A stretch of 64,000 nt of DNA from an uncultured Roseburia sp. (lineage in GTDB: Bacteria; Bacillota; Clostridia; Lachnospirales; Lachnospiraceae), in the NCBI GenBank assembly GCA_947062675.1, contig CAMSQM010000004.1, positions 1-64,000 of the forward strand. The letters are read 5' to 3'. The notes beneath the pieces were generated by a model, which saw nothing but the letters and a program-made list of their open reading frames with translations, had not been told where the DNA came from and did not search any database. Below, piece after piece: positions 17,976-26,775 of the stretch (position 1 is its first letter; each line of letters begins with the position of its first letter). Made by a program: the position numbers and the translations under genes.

Positions 17976-19735
17976 TCCCCGTCCTTCATAACGAGAATCA
18001 GATCCGCGTCACGAATGGTAGAAAGTCTGTGCGCGATCACAAAGCTGGTCCGCCCGCGCATCAGGTTATCCATCGCCTTCTGAATCGAGATCTCCGTCCT
18101 GGTATCGACGGAGGAAGTCGCCTCATCGAGTATCAGAATACGGTTATCCGCCAGTATCGCCCTGGCAATCGTCAGAAGCTGTTTCTGCCCCTGGGAGACA
18201 TTGCTGGCATCCTCATTGAGCTCCATCTGGTATCCGCCCGGCAGCGTCCGGATAAAGTGGTCTGCGTGCGCAGCCTTCGCCGCGGCGATCACTTCCTCAT
18301 CTGTGGCGTCCAGACGTCCGTAACGGATATTTTCCATAATCGTTCCCTTAAACAGCCAGGTCTCCTGGAGTACCATGCCAAAGGCATCGCGCAGCTCCCT
18401 GCGGTTAAAATCCTTAACATTGTGCCCGTCAATGAGAATCGCACCGGAGGTGACGTCATAAAAGCGCATCAGAAGTTTTACCATTGTGGTCTTTCCGGCG
18501 CCGGTCGGACCCACGATCGCAATTTTCTGTCCCGGCTTCACCGTGGCGCAGAAATCTTTAACAATGATCTGATCCGGGTTGTACCCGAAGCTGACGTGTT
18601 CAAACGAGACTTCCCCCGTCACCTTCGTCACGTCGGCCGGATGTTCCACAGTCTGATCCTCCTCCTCCTCGCCCAGAAACTCAAACACCCGCTCCGAGGC
18701 CGCCGCCATCGACTGCACCTGACTGATCACCTGCGCAATCTGCTGGATCGGCTGGGTAAAATTTTTCACGTACTGGATAAACGCCTGTATATCGCCGATC
18801 GTGATCACACCGCGGATTGCGAGCAGCCCGCCCACGAGCGACACCGCCGCATAGCCAAGGTTCCCGACAAACATCATAATCGGGTGCATCATCCCGGACA
18901 GAAACTGTGATTTCCACGCGGACTCGTACAGAATCCGGTTGGTCCGGTCAAATTCTTCCACAGTATCTTTTTCCCGGTTAAACGCCCTGATAACAAGATG
19001 GCCGCCGTACACCTCCTCCACCTGCCCGTTGATATGACCCAGATACTCCTGCTGCGCTTTAAAGTACTTCTGCGATTTCTTTACGACAAATGATACCAGA
19101 AATGCCGAGAGCGGCAGGATAACAAGCGCAATCAGGGTCATCAGCGGGGATATGCTCAGCATCATCACAAGAACACCGATCAGCGTCGCCACTGATGTAA
19201 TGATCGTTGTGATACTCTGGTTAATCCCCTGTCCGAGCGTATCGACGTCATTTGTGATGCGCGAGAGCACCTCGCCGTACGTGCGGCTCTCAAAATATTT
19301 CATCGGCATCCGGTTGATTTTCTCGGAAATCTCTTTCCGCAGGCGGTAACAGAGCTTCTGCGTCACCCCCGTCATAATCCAGCCCTGGATAAAAGTAAAA
19401 ACAGCGCTCAGAACATACAGTCCCAGTACAAACAGAAGTATCTGGCCGATGCGCGCAAAATCAATCCCTCCGGTCCCTCGGATTTTTTCCATCAGTCCCT
19501 CGGAGAGCGCCGTCGTCGCCCGCCCTAAAATCTTCGGCCCGATCACACCAAATACGGTCGAACACGCCGCAAAAATCATTACGACAATGATCGCCAGCTT
19601 AAAACGGCTCACATATCCGGCAAGCCTCGCAATGGATCCCTTAAAGTCCCTCGCTTTTCCGCCGCCCATTCCGGGCCCGTGCATGCCGCCTCCATGTCCC
19701 GGCCCTCTCACGGGGCCCCGTCCTTCCTTACTCAC
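17882..19735 (-). CDS. ABC exporter half-transporter with the catalytic Walker B Glu
   Basis: A 617-residue membrane-ATPase fusion. After a Gly/His-rich cytoplasmic start, six membrane helices are followed by an ATPase with IVGPTGAGKTT (Walker A), NVSQGQKQL (signature with Gln instead of the first Gly) and ILILDEATSSVD, which has the catalytic Glu, then the H-loop VIAHRLST. The start is a GTG at 19735 with GAGGTGG upstream, overlapping the stop of the partner gene by 8 bp; an open frame extends further but inside the partner gene. With the partner it should form a heterodimeric drug or lipid exporter. Its 3' end is duplicated downstream. Confidence 0.9.
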   Translation of the reverse strand: MSKEGRGPVRGPGHGGGMHGPGMGGGKARDFKGSIARLAGYVSRFKLAIIVVMIFAACSTVFGVIGPKILGRATTALSEGLMEKIRGTGGIDFARIGQILLFVLGLYVLSAVFTFIQGWIMTGVTQKLCYRLRKEISEKINRMPMKYFESRTYGEVLSRITNDVDTLGQGINQSITTIITSVATLIGVLVMMLSISPLMTLIALVILPLSAFLVSFVVKKSQKYFKAQQEYLGHINGQVEEVYGGHLVIRAFNREKDTVEEFDRTNRILYESAWKSQFLSGMMHPIMMFVGNLGYAAVSLVGGLLAIRGVITIGDIQAFIQYVKNFTQPIQQIAQVISQVQSMAAASERVFEFLGEEEEDQTVEHPADVTKVTGEVSFEHVSFGYNPDQIIVKDFCATVKPGQKIAIVGPTGAGKTTMVKLLMRFYDVTSGAILIDGHNVKDFNRRELRDAFGMVLQETWLFKGTIMENIRYGRLDATDEEVIAAAKAAHADHFIRTLPGGYQMELNEDASNVSQGQKQLLTIARAILADNRILILDEATSSVDTRTEISIQKAMDNLMRGRTSFVIAHRLSTIRDADLILVMKDGDIIEQGTHEALLAAEGFYANLYNSQFEETAA

Positions 19736-22049
19736 TGACAGCCACCTCACTTTCTTCGAGTCCCAGCTCCTTTGCGGAAAGCTGCGATTTCGCAATCTCG
19801 CGATAAGTTTCACAGCTTCGCAGCAGCTCTTCATGCGTTCCTTTTCCCACGATCTTTCCCTCATTCAGCACCAGAATCTGCTCTGCGTGAAGAATCGTGC
19901 TGATGCGCTGTGCGACAATAATCACGGTACTGTCCGCCACTTTTGTCTGAAGAGCCCGGCGCAGCGCCGCATCCGTCTTTAAATCAAGCGCCGAAAAACT
20001 GTCGTCAAAAATATAGATGCGCGGATCCTTCGCAATCGCCCGCGCAATCGCAAGGCGCTGCTTCTGCCCGCCGGAGACATTGCTTCCCCCCTGGGCGATC
20101 GCACTCTCATACCTGTCGCTTTTTTCCTCAATAAATTCCGTCGCCTGAGCGATCGCGGCGGCCTCCCTGATCTGCCCGTCCGTCGCGTCCTGCTTCCCGA
20201 AACGCAGGTTCGAGGCGATCGTCCCCGAAAACAGTACACCTTTCTGAGGAACAAATCCGATCTCATCCCGCAGCTCTGACATCGGAATCTTCCGGATATC
20301 TTTCCCGTCAAGCGTAACGCTTCCCGCCGTCACATCATAGAGACGCGGAATCAGGCTTACCAGCGTGGACTTTCCGCAGCCGGTGCTGCCGATTATCGCT
20401 GTCGTCTTTCCGGGCTCCGCCACAAAGTCAATGTCCTCCAGCACATCCGCCTCCGCGCCCGGATAGCGGAAATTCACATGCTCAAACCGGATCACGCCCC
20501 TGTGCTCCGTGATATGCTCCGGCTCGCTGCTGTCGAGTATCGAGGACTCAGTGCGGATCACCTCATCTATCCGGTCCGCCGCCACCGCCGCCCTTGGCAG
20601 CATGATCGAGAGCATCGTCAGCATCAGGAAGGACATTACGATCATCATAGAATATGTGATAAACGCGGTCATGGCGCCCACCTGCATACTTCCAGCATCA
20701 ATCCTGTGCGCACCGAACCAGACGATCCCAACTGTCAGCAGATTCATGATCAGCATCATTCCGGGCATCATAAATGTCATCACGCGGTTGGTAAACAGCA
20801 TCGTCTTTGTCAGCGCGCGGTTCGCATCGTCAAAGCGCTCTTCCTCGCGCTCTTCCCTCTTAAACGCGCGGATCACGGAAAGCCCTGTCAGAATTTCCCG
20901 CGCCACAAGGTTGATTCCGTCCACAAGCTTCTGCATCAGCTTGAATTTCGGCATTGTCACCGACATCAGCACAGACACATAGCTTAATATCACAACAACC
21001 GCCAGAATAATAATCCAGCCCATTCCGGCTCCCGTCTCGATCACCCTGATAATACCGCCAATCCCGAGTATCGGCGCGTAGGCGACCATGCGCAGCAGAA
21101 CCGCGGATACCATCTGAATCTGCTGAATATCGTTTGTGCTCCTTGTAATCAGGGATGCCGTTGAAAAATGATCCATCTCCGCGTTGGAAAAACTCACAAC
21201 TTTCTTAAATATCTTTCCCCGCAGATCCATACCGATCCCCGCTCCGACGCGCGACCCGAGAAAGCCGACAAGCACCGTCGCCACTCCCATAACCAGCGCC
21301 CTTGCGACCATTTTCAGGCCCTCCTCCCACAGATAGGAAGTCTGAATATGCTCCACGGAAAGCCCCGCTGCCCTGTCACAGGAGACGGCATACGCGACGC
21401 CCATCGACTTTACGAGAGAGGCACCCATCGTATCCACCGTCGTCTGCATTTCCTCCCGCATGGATAAAATCACATCCTCCCGGTCTCCGCCGGCTTCCTT
21501 CATACCGGCGAAAAGCCCCCGCACATCCACACAGGTGACAGTGCTCACATTGCCATCCTCGTCCTCCACTTCTTTTTCCGAGGTGGGGAACTCCGCCCCC
21601 AGGACAGCTCCGATTCCATCCAGACTCATCTCTGCAAATTCAGATACATCTCTGCCCGTCTGCTCCGCCAGAAGCGCCCGAAACGTCTCCTCGTCAATGG
21701 CCGACATCTGATAATTCATAATCAGCGGCAGAACCATCTCCTCATCCAGCCGCCTCAGCGTCTCAGGATCCTTAACACTGCGGCGGTAAATCTCCCCGTC
21801 CTGTACAAAACAATCCTCCCAGACCTGCGCCTCCCGGTCCGTCATCAGAAGCTTCGCCAGCTCAAACTCCTCCGCCGTCACCGCTTCCGGAATAATGTGC
21901 TCCACTCCGCTGTTCATGATTCCCACATCAATAATATCCGATGTATACGCCGGAAGCGACAGATCACACCACGCCTGCACAAACAGCAGAAGAAGAATAA
22001 ATATGATCGGCCTCCAGTAGGGAAGCATATTTTTAAAAATTTTTCCCAT
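19728..22049 (-). CDS. ABC exporter half-transporter with degenerate Walker B and large extracellular insert
   Basis: A 773-residue partner of the preceding ABC gene. Between the first (about residues 13-32) and second (about 240-260) membrane helices lies a hydrophilic, acidic insert of about 200 residues that should face outside. The ATPase has IIGSTGCGKST, an intact NVSGGQKQR signature and IYIFDDSFSALD, where Asp replaces the catalytic Glu. Together with the altered signature of the partner this predicts one dead and one active ATP site, as in asymmetric exporters such as TM287/288 or LmrCD. The gene starts 1 bp after the MarR stop codon, so translation is coupled. Confidence 0.9.
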   Translation of the reverse strand: MGKIFKNMLPYWRPIIFILLLLFVQAWCDLSLPAYTSDIIDVGIMNSGVEHIIPEAVTAEEFELAKLLMTDREAQVWEDCFVQDGEIYRRSVKDPETLRRLDEEMVLPLIMNYQMSAIDEETFRALLAEQTGRDVSEFAEMSLDGIGAVLGAEFPTSEKEVEDEDGNVSTVTCVDVRGLFAGMKEAGGDREDVILSMREEMQTTVDTMGASLVKSMGVAYAVSCDRAAGLSVEHIQTSYLWEEGLKMVARALVMGVATVLVGFLGSRVGAGIGMDLRGKIFKKVVSFSNAEMDHFSTASLITRSTNDIQQIQMVSAVLLRMVAYAPILGIGGIIRVIETGAGMGWIIILAVVVILSYVSVLMSVTMPKFKLMQKLVDGINLVAREILTGLSVIRAFKREEREEERFDDANRALTKTMLFTNRVMTFMMPGMMLIMNLLTVGIVWFGAHRIDAGSMQVGAMTAFITYSMMIVMSFLMLTMLSIMLPRAAVAADRIDEVIRTESSILDSSEPEHITEHRGVIRFEHVNFRYPGAEADVLEDIDFVAEPGKTTAIIGSTGCGKSTLVSLIPRLYDVTAGSVTLDGKDIRKIPMSELRDEIGFVPQKGVLFSGTIASNLRFGKQDATDGQIREAAAIAQATEFIEEKSDRYESAIAQGGSNVSGGQKQRLAIARAIAKDPRIYIFDDSFSALDLKTDAALRRALQTKVADSTVIIVAQRISTILHAEQILVLNEGKIVGKGTHEELLRSCETYREIAKSQLSAKELGLEESEVAVSE

Positions 22050-22050
22050 A

Positions 22051-22533
22051 CTATTTCTGTTCCTTTCTGTTTTTTATTTTCCGGAACTCAAGTTCCTCGT
22101 TCGCCACCCGGTACAGCTCATCCAGATATGCAATAAGCCTGCACATATCCTCCTCATCCATCCTGGAGATCACCGCCCTGGCAAAATCCGCCATCTCGCG
22201 CTCCATGCGCTTCCACTCGCCGCGGCCCTTCCCCGTCAGCTCTACATAGGTGTTGCGCCGGTCAGATTTATTCACCGTGCGCGCGATAAATCCCCTGTCC
22301 TCAAGGCTCTTTAAGCTTCTGGAAACCGCGGGGGGTTTGGCATGCATCTTTTCAGCCAGCCCGGAAACAGTCAGCACTCCGCTCTCTTCCTTCTGATTGA
22401 AATGATCGATCGCCATCAGCGTCATGCAGTCCGCTTTCGTCATTTCAGGGAACAGCACGCCAAGGTTCAGCCTGTGAAACTGATCCATTGCCCTGAAAAA
22501 ATTCTCATAACTTTCCTTCACAATAATCACCAC
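22051..22533 (-). CDS. MarR-family transcriptional regulator of the ABC exporter operon
   Basis: A 160-residue winged-helix protein: VSGLAEKMHAKPPAVSRSLKSLEDRGFIART (helix-turn-helix) and NKSDRRNTYVELTGKG (wing) are typical of MarR. It is first in the operon with the two ABC genes. A palindrome sits between its promoter and start, which implies autoregulation and induction of the exporter by a ligand. Three GTG codons (22533, 22530, 22521) compete as start; the last may be best placed after AGGGTGGTG. Confidence 0.9.
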   Translation of the reverse strand: MVIIVKESYENFFRAMDQFHRLNLGVLFPEMTKADCMTLMAIDHFNQKEESGVLTVSGLAEKMHAKPPAVSRSLKSLEDRGFIARTVNKSDRRNTYVELTGKGRGEWKRMEREMADFARAVISRMDEEDMCRLIAYLDELYRVANEELEFRKIKNRKEQK

Positions 22534-22552
22534 CCTGCCAACTTTTATCTTT

Positions 22553-22602
22553 GTTATTTAATAACCTTGTTAAATATTATCACAGGCAATTTATTGTGTC
22601 AA
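22553..22602 (-). promoter_or_regulatory. Promoter and MarR-type operator of the exporter operon
   Basis: Minus-strand TTGACA (22602-22597), 17-bp spacer, TAATAT (22579-22574). GTTATTTAATAAC (22553-22565), a dyad with a single central base, covers the predicted start site. Its TTGTTATT half-site is like those bound by MarR regulators. Confidence 0.7.
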
Positions 22603-22614
22603 GCCCCTCCCGAA

Positions 22615-22672
22615 CAAAAAAAGAAAGCCCTGCCGGAACTAATGTTCCGCCAAAGACTTTCTACAGGCTTTC
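22615..22672 (-). terminator. Terminator of rny
   Basis: On the minus strand AGAAAGCCTG pairs with CAGGGCTTTCT, enclosing an inner CGGAAC-ATTA-GTTCCG hairpin, and is followed by TTTTTTT. It lies 25 bp past the rny stop. Confidence 0.85.
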
Positions 22673-22696
22673 TCTCTTATTTTGTCTTATTTTCTC

Positions 22697-24241
22697 TTAT
22701 TTCGCGTAGTCTGTGACTCTCGATTCACGAATTACATTTACCTTAATCTGTCCAGGGTATTCCAGCTCCGCCTCAATCTGCTTTGAGATATCGCGCGCCA
22801 TCAGCACCATATCGGCATCGCTGACCTGCTCCGGAACAACCATGACCCGGATCTCTCTTCCTGCCTGAATCGCAAAAGATTTGTCCACACCCTTAAATCC
22901 GTTCGAAATATCCTCTAACTGCTTTAATCTGTTGGAATAGGTCTCCAGAGTCTCCCGTCTTGCGCCCGGCCTCGCCGCACTGATCGTGTCAGCGGCCTGT
23001 ACAATACATGCGATCAGGGACTGTGGCTCCACATCGCCGTGATGCGCCTCCACCGCATTGATCACAAGCGCGGATTCCTTGTACTTCCGGCACAAGTCCA
23101 CACCGATCTGGATATGAGAACCTTCCATATCATGATCCACGGATTTTCCGATATCGTGTAATAATCCTGCGCGTTTTGCAGTCCTTACATCAACTCCAAT
23201 CTCTGCCGCCAGAAGTCCCGAAAGCTGGGCAACCTCGATCGAATGCTTCAGGGCATTCTGCCCATAGCTCGTCCGGAACTTCATTCTGCCCAGCAGACGA
23301 AGCAGCTCCGGATGAATGCCGTGCACGCCGACTTCGAGCGTCGCCGCCTCGCCTTCCTCACGAATCATTGTCTCTACTTCTCTCTGAGCCTTTTCCACCA
23401 TTTCCTCGATCCTGGCCGGATGAATCCGTCCGTCCACGATCAGTTTTTCCAGGGCAATACGGGCCACTTCTCTCCTGATCGGATCGAAGCCCGACAAAAT
23501 GACTGCTTCGGGCGTATCATCAATAATCAGATCCACTCCTGTCATCGTCTCCAGCGTACGGATATTGCGGCCCTCACGTCCGATAATCCTCCCTTTCATC
23601 TCGTCATTGGGAAGCTGTACGACCGAGATCGTCGTCTCTGCGACATGATCCGCCGCACATTTCTGAATGGCCGTGACCACATACTCCTTCGCCTTCTTGT
23701 CTGCCTCCTCCTTCGCCCTGCTTTCCATTTCCTTGATTAATTTTGCAGTATCCAGTTTAACATCGTCTTCAACGGTTTTTAAGAGATATTCTTTTGCCTG
23801 CTCGGAGGTTAATCCGGAGATCCTTTCCAGTTCCTGTAAACGCTCTTCATTGAGCCTTGCGACCAGCGCCTTCTGTCTGTTAATCTCTTCTTCCTTTGCA
23901 GCAAAACCAGCTTCGCGTTTTTCAATCGCCTCGAGCTTGCGGTCCAGATTCTCTTCCTTCTGCACAATCCGGCGTTCGCTCCGCGCAATCTCTGCCCGGC
24001 GTTCTTTTACTTCCTTGTCCAGATCGTTCTTCACACGGATGGACTCTTCCTTCGCCTCAAGCGTCGCTTCCCGCTTCCTGGTCTCTGCTGTCTTGACTGC
24101 CTCGTCAATAATCTCACGCGCCTTCTCATCCGCGTTGCCAATCCTGGCTTCCGTCACCTTCCGGTAATAAGCGGTCGTGATAAAATAGACTGCGACGGCA
24201 GTCACTGCAAGCGTGATAACAACAGCAATCACTGTATCCAC
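22697..24241 (-). CDS. rny: Ribonuclease Y
   Basis: A 514-residue RNase Y of normal length. One N-terminal membrane helix (about residues 4-24) anchors it, a long charged coiled coil follows (about 30-200), then a KH RNA-binding domain ([23 protein letters not shown]) and an HD domain with the metal-binding [10 protein letters not shown] motif. It is the main initiating endonuclease of mRNA decay in many Firmicutes. The start is GTG with a perfect AAAGGAGGTG site. The following 340 bp (24242-24582) contain only promoters. Confidence 0.97.
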   Translation of the reverse strand: MDTVIAVVITLAVTAVAVYFITTAYYRKVTEARIGNADEKAREIIDEAVKTAETRKREATLEAKEESIRVKNDLDKEVKERRAEIARSERRIVQKEENLDRKLEAIEKREAGFAAKEEEINRQKALVARLNEERLQELERISGLTSEQAKEYLLKTVEDDVKLDTAKLIKEMESRAKEEADKKAKEYVVTAIQKCAADHVAETTISVVQLPNDEMKGRIIGREGRNIRTLETMTGVDLIIDDTPEAVILSGFDPIRREVARIALEKLIVDGRIHPARIEEMVEKAQREVETMIREEGEAATLEVGVHGIHPELLRLLGRMKFRTSYGQNALKHSIEVAQLSGLLAAEIGVDVRTAKRAGLLHDIGKSVDHDMEGSHIQIGVDLCRKYKESALVINAVEAHHGDVEPQSLIACIVQAADTISAARPGARRETLETYSNRLKQLEDISNGFKGVDKSFAIQAGREIRVMVVPEQVSDADMVLMARDISKQIEAELEYPGQIKVNVIRESRVTDYAK

Positions 24242-24518
24242 AGGAGCACCTCCTTTATAAAATTTTCATTGTACATAATATAACATAAAACGGTCTTGTT
24301 ATCTGTCATACAATTACAACAGTTAAATTTTATTCCATTTTGTGCATTCTGTCAAGCAAATTACCCGCAGAACTTATAAGAATTGCGTCCTGCCGCCGGA
24401 TCAGGTATCCGCTCTGTTTCCGGAATCTGCAATGAACGCTTTACCCGGGGATTCAGAAATGCACGGGGAGCGGTGCTGTAATTTCCAGAGTCTTACTCCG
24501 TTTTAATGAAAAATTAAA

Positions 24519-24547
24519 TTGTACTTTTCTCATTTTTTCGGTATACT
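24519..24547 (+). promoter_or_regulatory. Promoter of the AIM24-family gene
   Basis: TTGTAC (24519-24524), 17-bp spacer, TATACT (24542-24547), then AAAGGATGG before the ATG at 24583. Nothing else is recognised in the 24242-24582 gap apart from the short A/T-rich leader of rny. Confidence 0.75.
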
Positions 24548-24582
24548 GGGACATGAAATAATATACAAAGGATGGTATCGAA

Positions 24583-25335
24583 ATGATAAAGTGCAATAAT
24601 CTGTACGACAATCAGAACATGAAACAGATCGCGGCGGCGGGCAGCGTAAAGGTATTTGAATACCAGCGCGACTTAAGCGTAACCCCTCAGTCAGCCATCA
24701 CCGCCTACTATTCCGCGGAGATGAACCTGCGCCAGCGTCAGGTACTTATCGAGATGAACGGCACCCCGTGGATTCTGCAGGCAGGCGCCATGCAGTGGAT
24801 GGCCGGAGATGTTAAAATGGGCTCCGGCATCAAGGGCGTGGGCGATTTCCTCGGAAAAGCACTCTCCGCCAAGGTGACCAAAGAATCCACCGCCAAGCCG
24901 GAATACACCGGCACCGGCCTTCTGATGCTCGAGCCGACGTACAAACACATTCTCCTGGTCAACGTGGAGGAATGGGGAAGCATCGTTCTGGAGGACGGGC
25001 TGTTTCTTGCCTGCGACGGCAGAATCCAGCAGAAAGTCGTTGCCAGGACAAATCTCTCCTCCGCAGCGCTGGGCGGCGAGGGGCTGTTCAATCTGTGCCT
25101 GACAGGCAGCGGCATCGCCGTGCTGGAGAGCCCTGTTCCGCGTGAAGAGCTGATAGAATTTGAGATCAGCAATGACGAGCTCAAGATCGATGGAAACATG
25201 GCCATCGCCTGGAGCAATTCCCTGCAGTTTACCGTTGAGCGCTCATCCAAGAGCCTGATCGGTTCCGCCGTATCCGGCGAGGGCTTTGTGAATGTCTTCC
25301 GCGGAAGCGGACGCGTCCTGATGTCCCCGCTCTAG
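24583..25335 (+). CDS. AIM24-family protein
   Basis: A 250-residue protein matching the AIM24/TIGR00266-like family: IEMNGTPWILQAGAMQWMAG, a Gly-rich segment (GSGIKGVGDFLGKAL), TGTGLLMLEP, GEGLFNLCLTGSGIAVLESP and VSGEGFVNVFRGSGRVLMSPL near the C-terminus. These proteins form a beta-rich trimeric fold; the bacterial function is not established. It is monocistronic, with its own promoter and a strong hairpin after the stop. Confidence 0.88.
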   Translation: MIKCNNLYDNQNMKQIAAAGSVKVFEYQRDLSVTPQSAITAYYSAEMNLRQRQVLIEMNGTPWILQAGAMQWMAGDVKMGSGIKGVGDFLGKALSAKVTKESTAKPEYTGTGLLMLEPTYKHILLVNVEEWGSIVLEDGLFLACDGRIQQKVVARTNLSSAALGGEGLFNLCLTGSGIAVLESPVPREELIEFEISNDELKIDGNMAIAWSNSLQFTVERSSKSLIGSAVSGEGFVNVFRGSGRVLMSPL

Positions 25336-25342
25336 AATCCCT

Positions 25343-25376
25343 CACATCTCCGGGAGGCCGGCCTTCCGGAGATGTG
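25343..25376 (+). terminator. Hairpin after the AIM24-family gene
   Basis: CACATCTCCGG (25343-25353) and CCGGAGATGTG (25366-25376) form a perfect 11-bp stem. The following TCATAATACC is only weakly U-rich, so it may stabilise or end the transcript. Confidence 0.6.
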
Positions 25377-25475
25377 TCATAATACCATTATCCGCAGACC
25401 GGCACTCCTCATCTCCACCCGGCCTTTCGGGCGGATTTATGCTTATCCACACTGCTTTTCCGGACACATTTCCGC

Positions 25476-26249
25476 TTATCTGCACAGCAGCCCGCACAGC
25501 TTTCCCAGACAGATTTCCTTCTGCACGTAATCCGCGCCAGCCGCCCCCGTATATTCCGGGGAAAGGTTCGAGTGAAGATAGCAGGCATCCATCCCCGCGC
25601 CCTTTGCCCCTGCAATATCGCAGACTTCATCATTGCCGATCATTATGCTCTGCGCCGGATTCAGACCGTACCGCTCCTGCAGGAGACGGAAAAAACGCGT
25701 ATCCGGCTTTTTTACCCCGCAGTCGGAAGATATCAGAATACCGTCAAAACAGTCCGCAATCCCAAGCAGTACAAGCTCATATTCCGTAAAAATACGCTGC
25801 GCGTTTGTCAGCAGATAAATCTGCTTCCCCCGCCGCCTGAGCTCTGCGAGCATGTCACAGGCCCCGTCATACAGACGCAGATAGTCCGTTGTGAGCACGC
25901 GGAATATCTGGCCTGCGTGCAGCACAGTCAGATCATCCGGATCGACCCCTTTCTCTGTGAACAGTGCCCGGAAAACCCCGGAGAGCTCAATCTCCGGACA
26001 GGCCTCATGATCATACTGCGGGATCTTCATGGACGCTTTTCCGGTCCCCTCCCTGGCCGCATTGCGGACCGCTCGGGAATGAACGCTCTTTACCCGGCCG
26101 TCATAAGCCTCCCTCAGCTCTTCCGCCGTATACCCGGCCCCGTAATAGCCGTAAAACAGGCGCAGCTTCTCCCACACCTGCCGGTCATCCTCCACTGTGT
26201 GGATATCCACAAGCGTTCCATAGAGATCAAAAATATAGTTCCGGTACAT
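25476..26249 (-). CDS. HAD-superfamily hydrolase
   Basis: A 257-residue haloacid-dehalogenase-type phosphatase: FDLYGTLVD (nucleophile Asp; the usual second Asp of DxD is Tyr here), LLTNAQR (motif II), GVKKPDTRFF (motif III Lys) and MIGNDEVCDIAGAKGAG (motif IV). The helical cap between residues about 20-100 fits subfamily I, as in YjjG or phosphoglycolate phosphatases. The Tyr at the acid/base position is seen in some family members and may limit or change activity. It follows ilvN by 12 bp, so it is probably co-transcribed; substrate unknown. Confidence 0.88.
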   Translation of the reverse strand: MYRNYIFDLYGTLVDIHTVEDDRQVWEKLRLFYGYYGAGYTAEELREAYDGRVKSVHSRAVRNAAREGTGKASMKIPQYDHEACPEIELSGVFRALFTEKGVDPDDLTVLHAGQIFRVLTTDYLRLYDGACDMLAELRRRGKQIYLLTNAQRIFTEYELVLLGIADCFDGILISSDCGVKKPDTRFFRLLQERYGLNPAQSIMIGNDEVCDIAGAKGAGMDACYLHSNLSPEYTGAAGADYVQKEICLGKLCGLLCR

Positions 26250-26261
26250 TATCCTCTCCTG

Positions 26262-26759
26262 CTATCTGCACGACGTACTGATCGACTCGATCGCGACCGC
26301 CCCGCCGCGGACCACCTCGATCCGCTTAAATTTTGCGCGCAGCAGCGCGATCAGCTCATTATTCCTGCGCTCCGTCAGCATACATTCCAGAAGTGCGCTG
26401 TCCCTGCCGATATCCGACACCTCAACGTGAAATACCTGCGCAATCCGGAACACTTCCTGTTTTTCCTCCGCACTGATGTTTAGAACTTTGGCAAAAAGAA
26501 TCTCTTTCATGTGGAGCGGCACATCGGTGAGATCAATCACCTTAATAACCTCAACCATGCGGTTGAGCTGCTTTTTAATCTGCTCAAAAGTGATATCATC
26601 ACTTGTCACGCAGATCGTCATGCGGGAAACCGACTCATCTTCCGTCGTTCCGACGGTAAGACTCTGCAGATTATAGGATTTTCCGGAAAAAAGACCGGAA
26701 ACCTTCGCCAGGACACCGACCTGATTCTCTACATAAAGTGCAATCCATCTGTTTTTCAT
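26262..26759 (-). CDS. ilvN: Acetolactate synthase small (regulatory) subunit
   Basis: A 165-residue ACT-domain protein: WIALYVENQVGVLAKVSGLFSGKSYN carries the ACT fold and valine-binding region, and the C-terminal half (ILFAKVLNISAEEKQEVFRIAQVF) is the typical IlvN/IlvH extension. It controls the catalytic subunit encoded 16 bp upstream and gives feedback inhibition by valine in the branched-chain amino acid pathway. Confidence 0.95.
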   Translation of the reverse strand: MKNRWIALYVENQVGVLAKVSGLFSGKSYNLQSLTVGTTEDESVSRMTICVTSDDITFEQIKKQLNRMVEVIKVIDLTDVPLHMKEILFAKVLNISAEEKQEVFRIAQVFHVEVSDIGRDSALLECMLTERRNNELIALLRAKFKRIEVVRGGAVAIESISTSCR

Positions 26760-26775
26760 GGAACCATCCTTTCTG

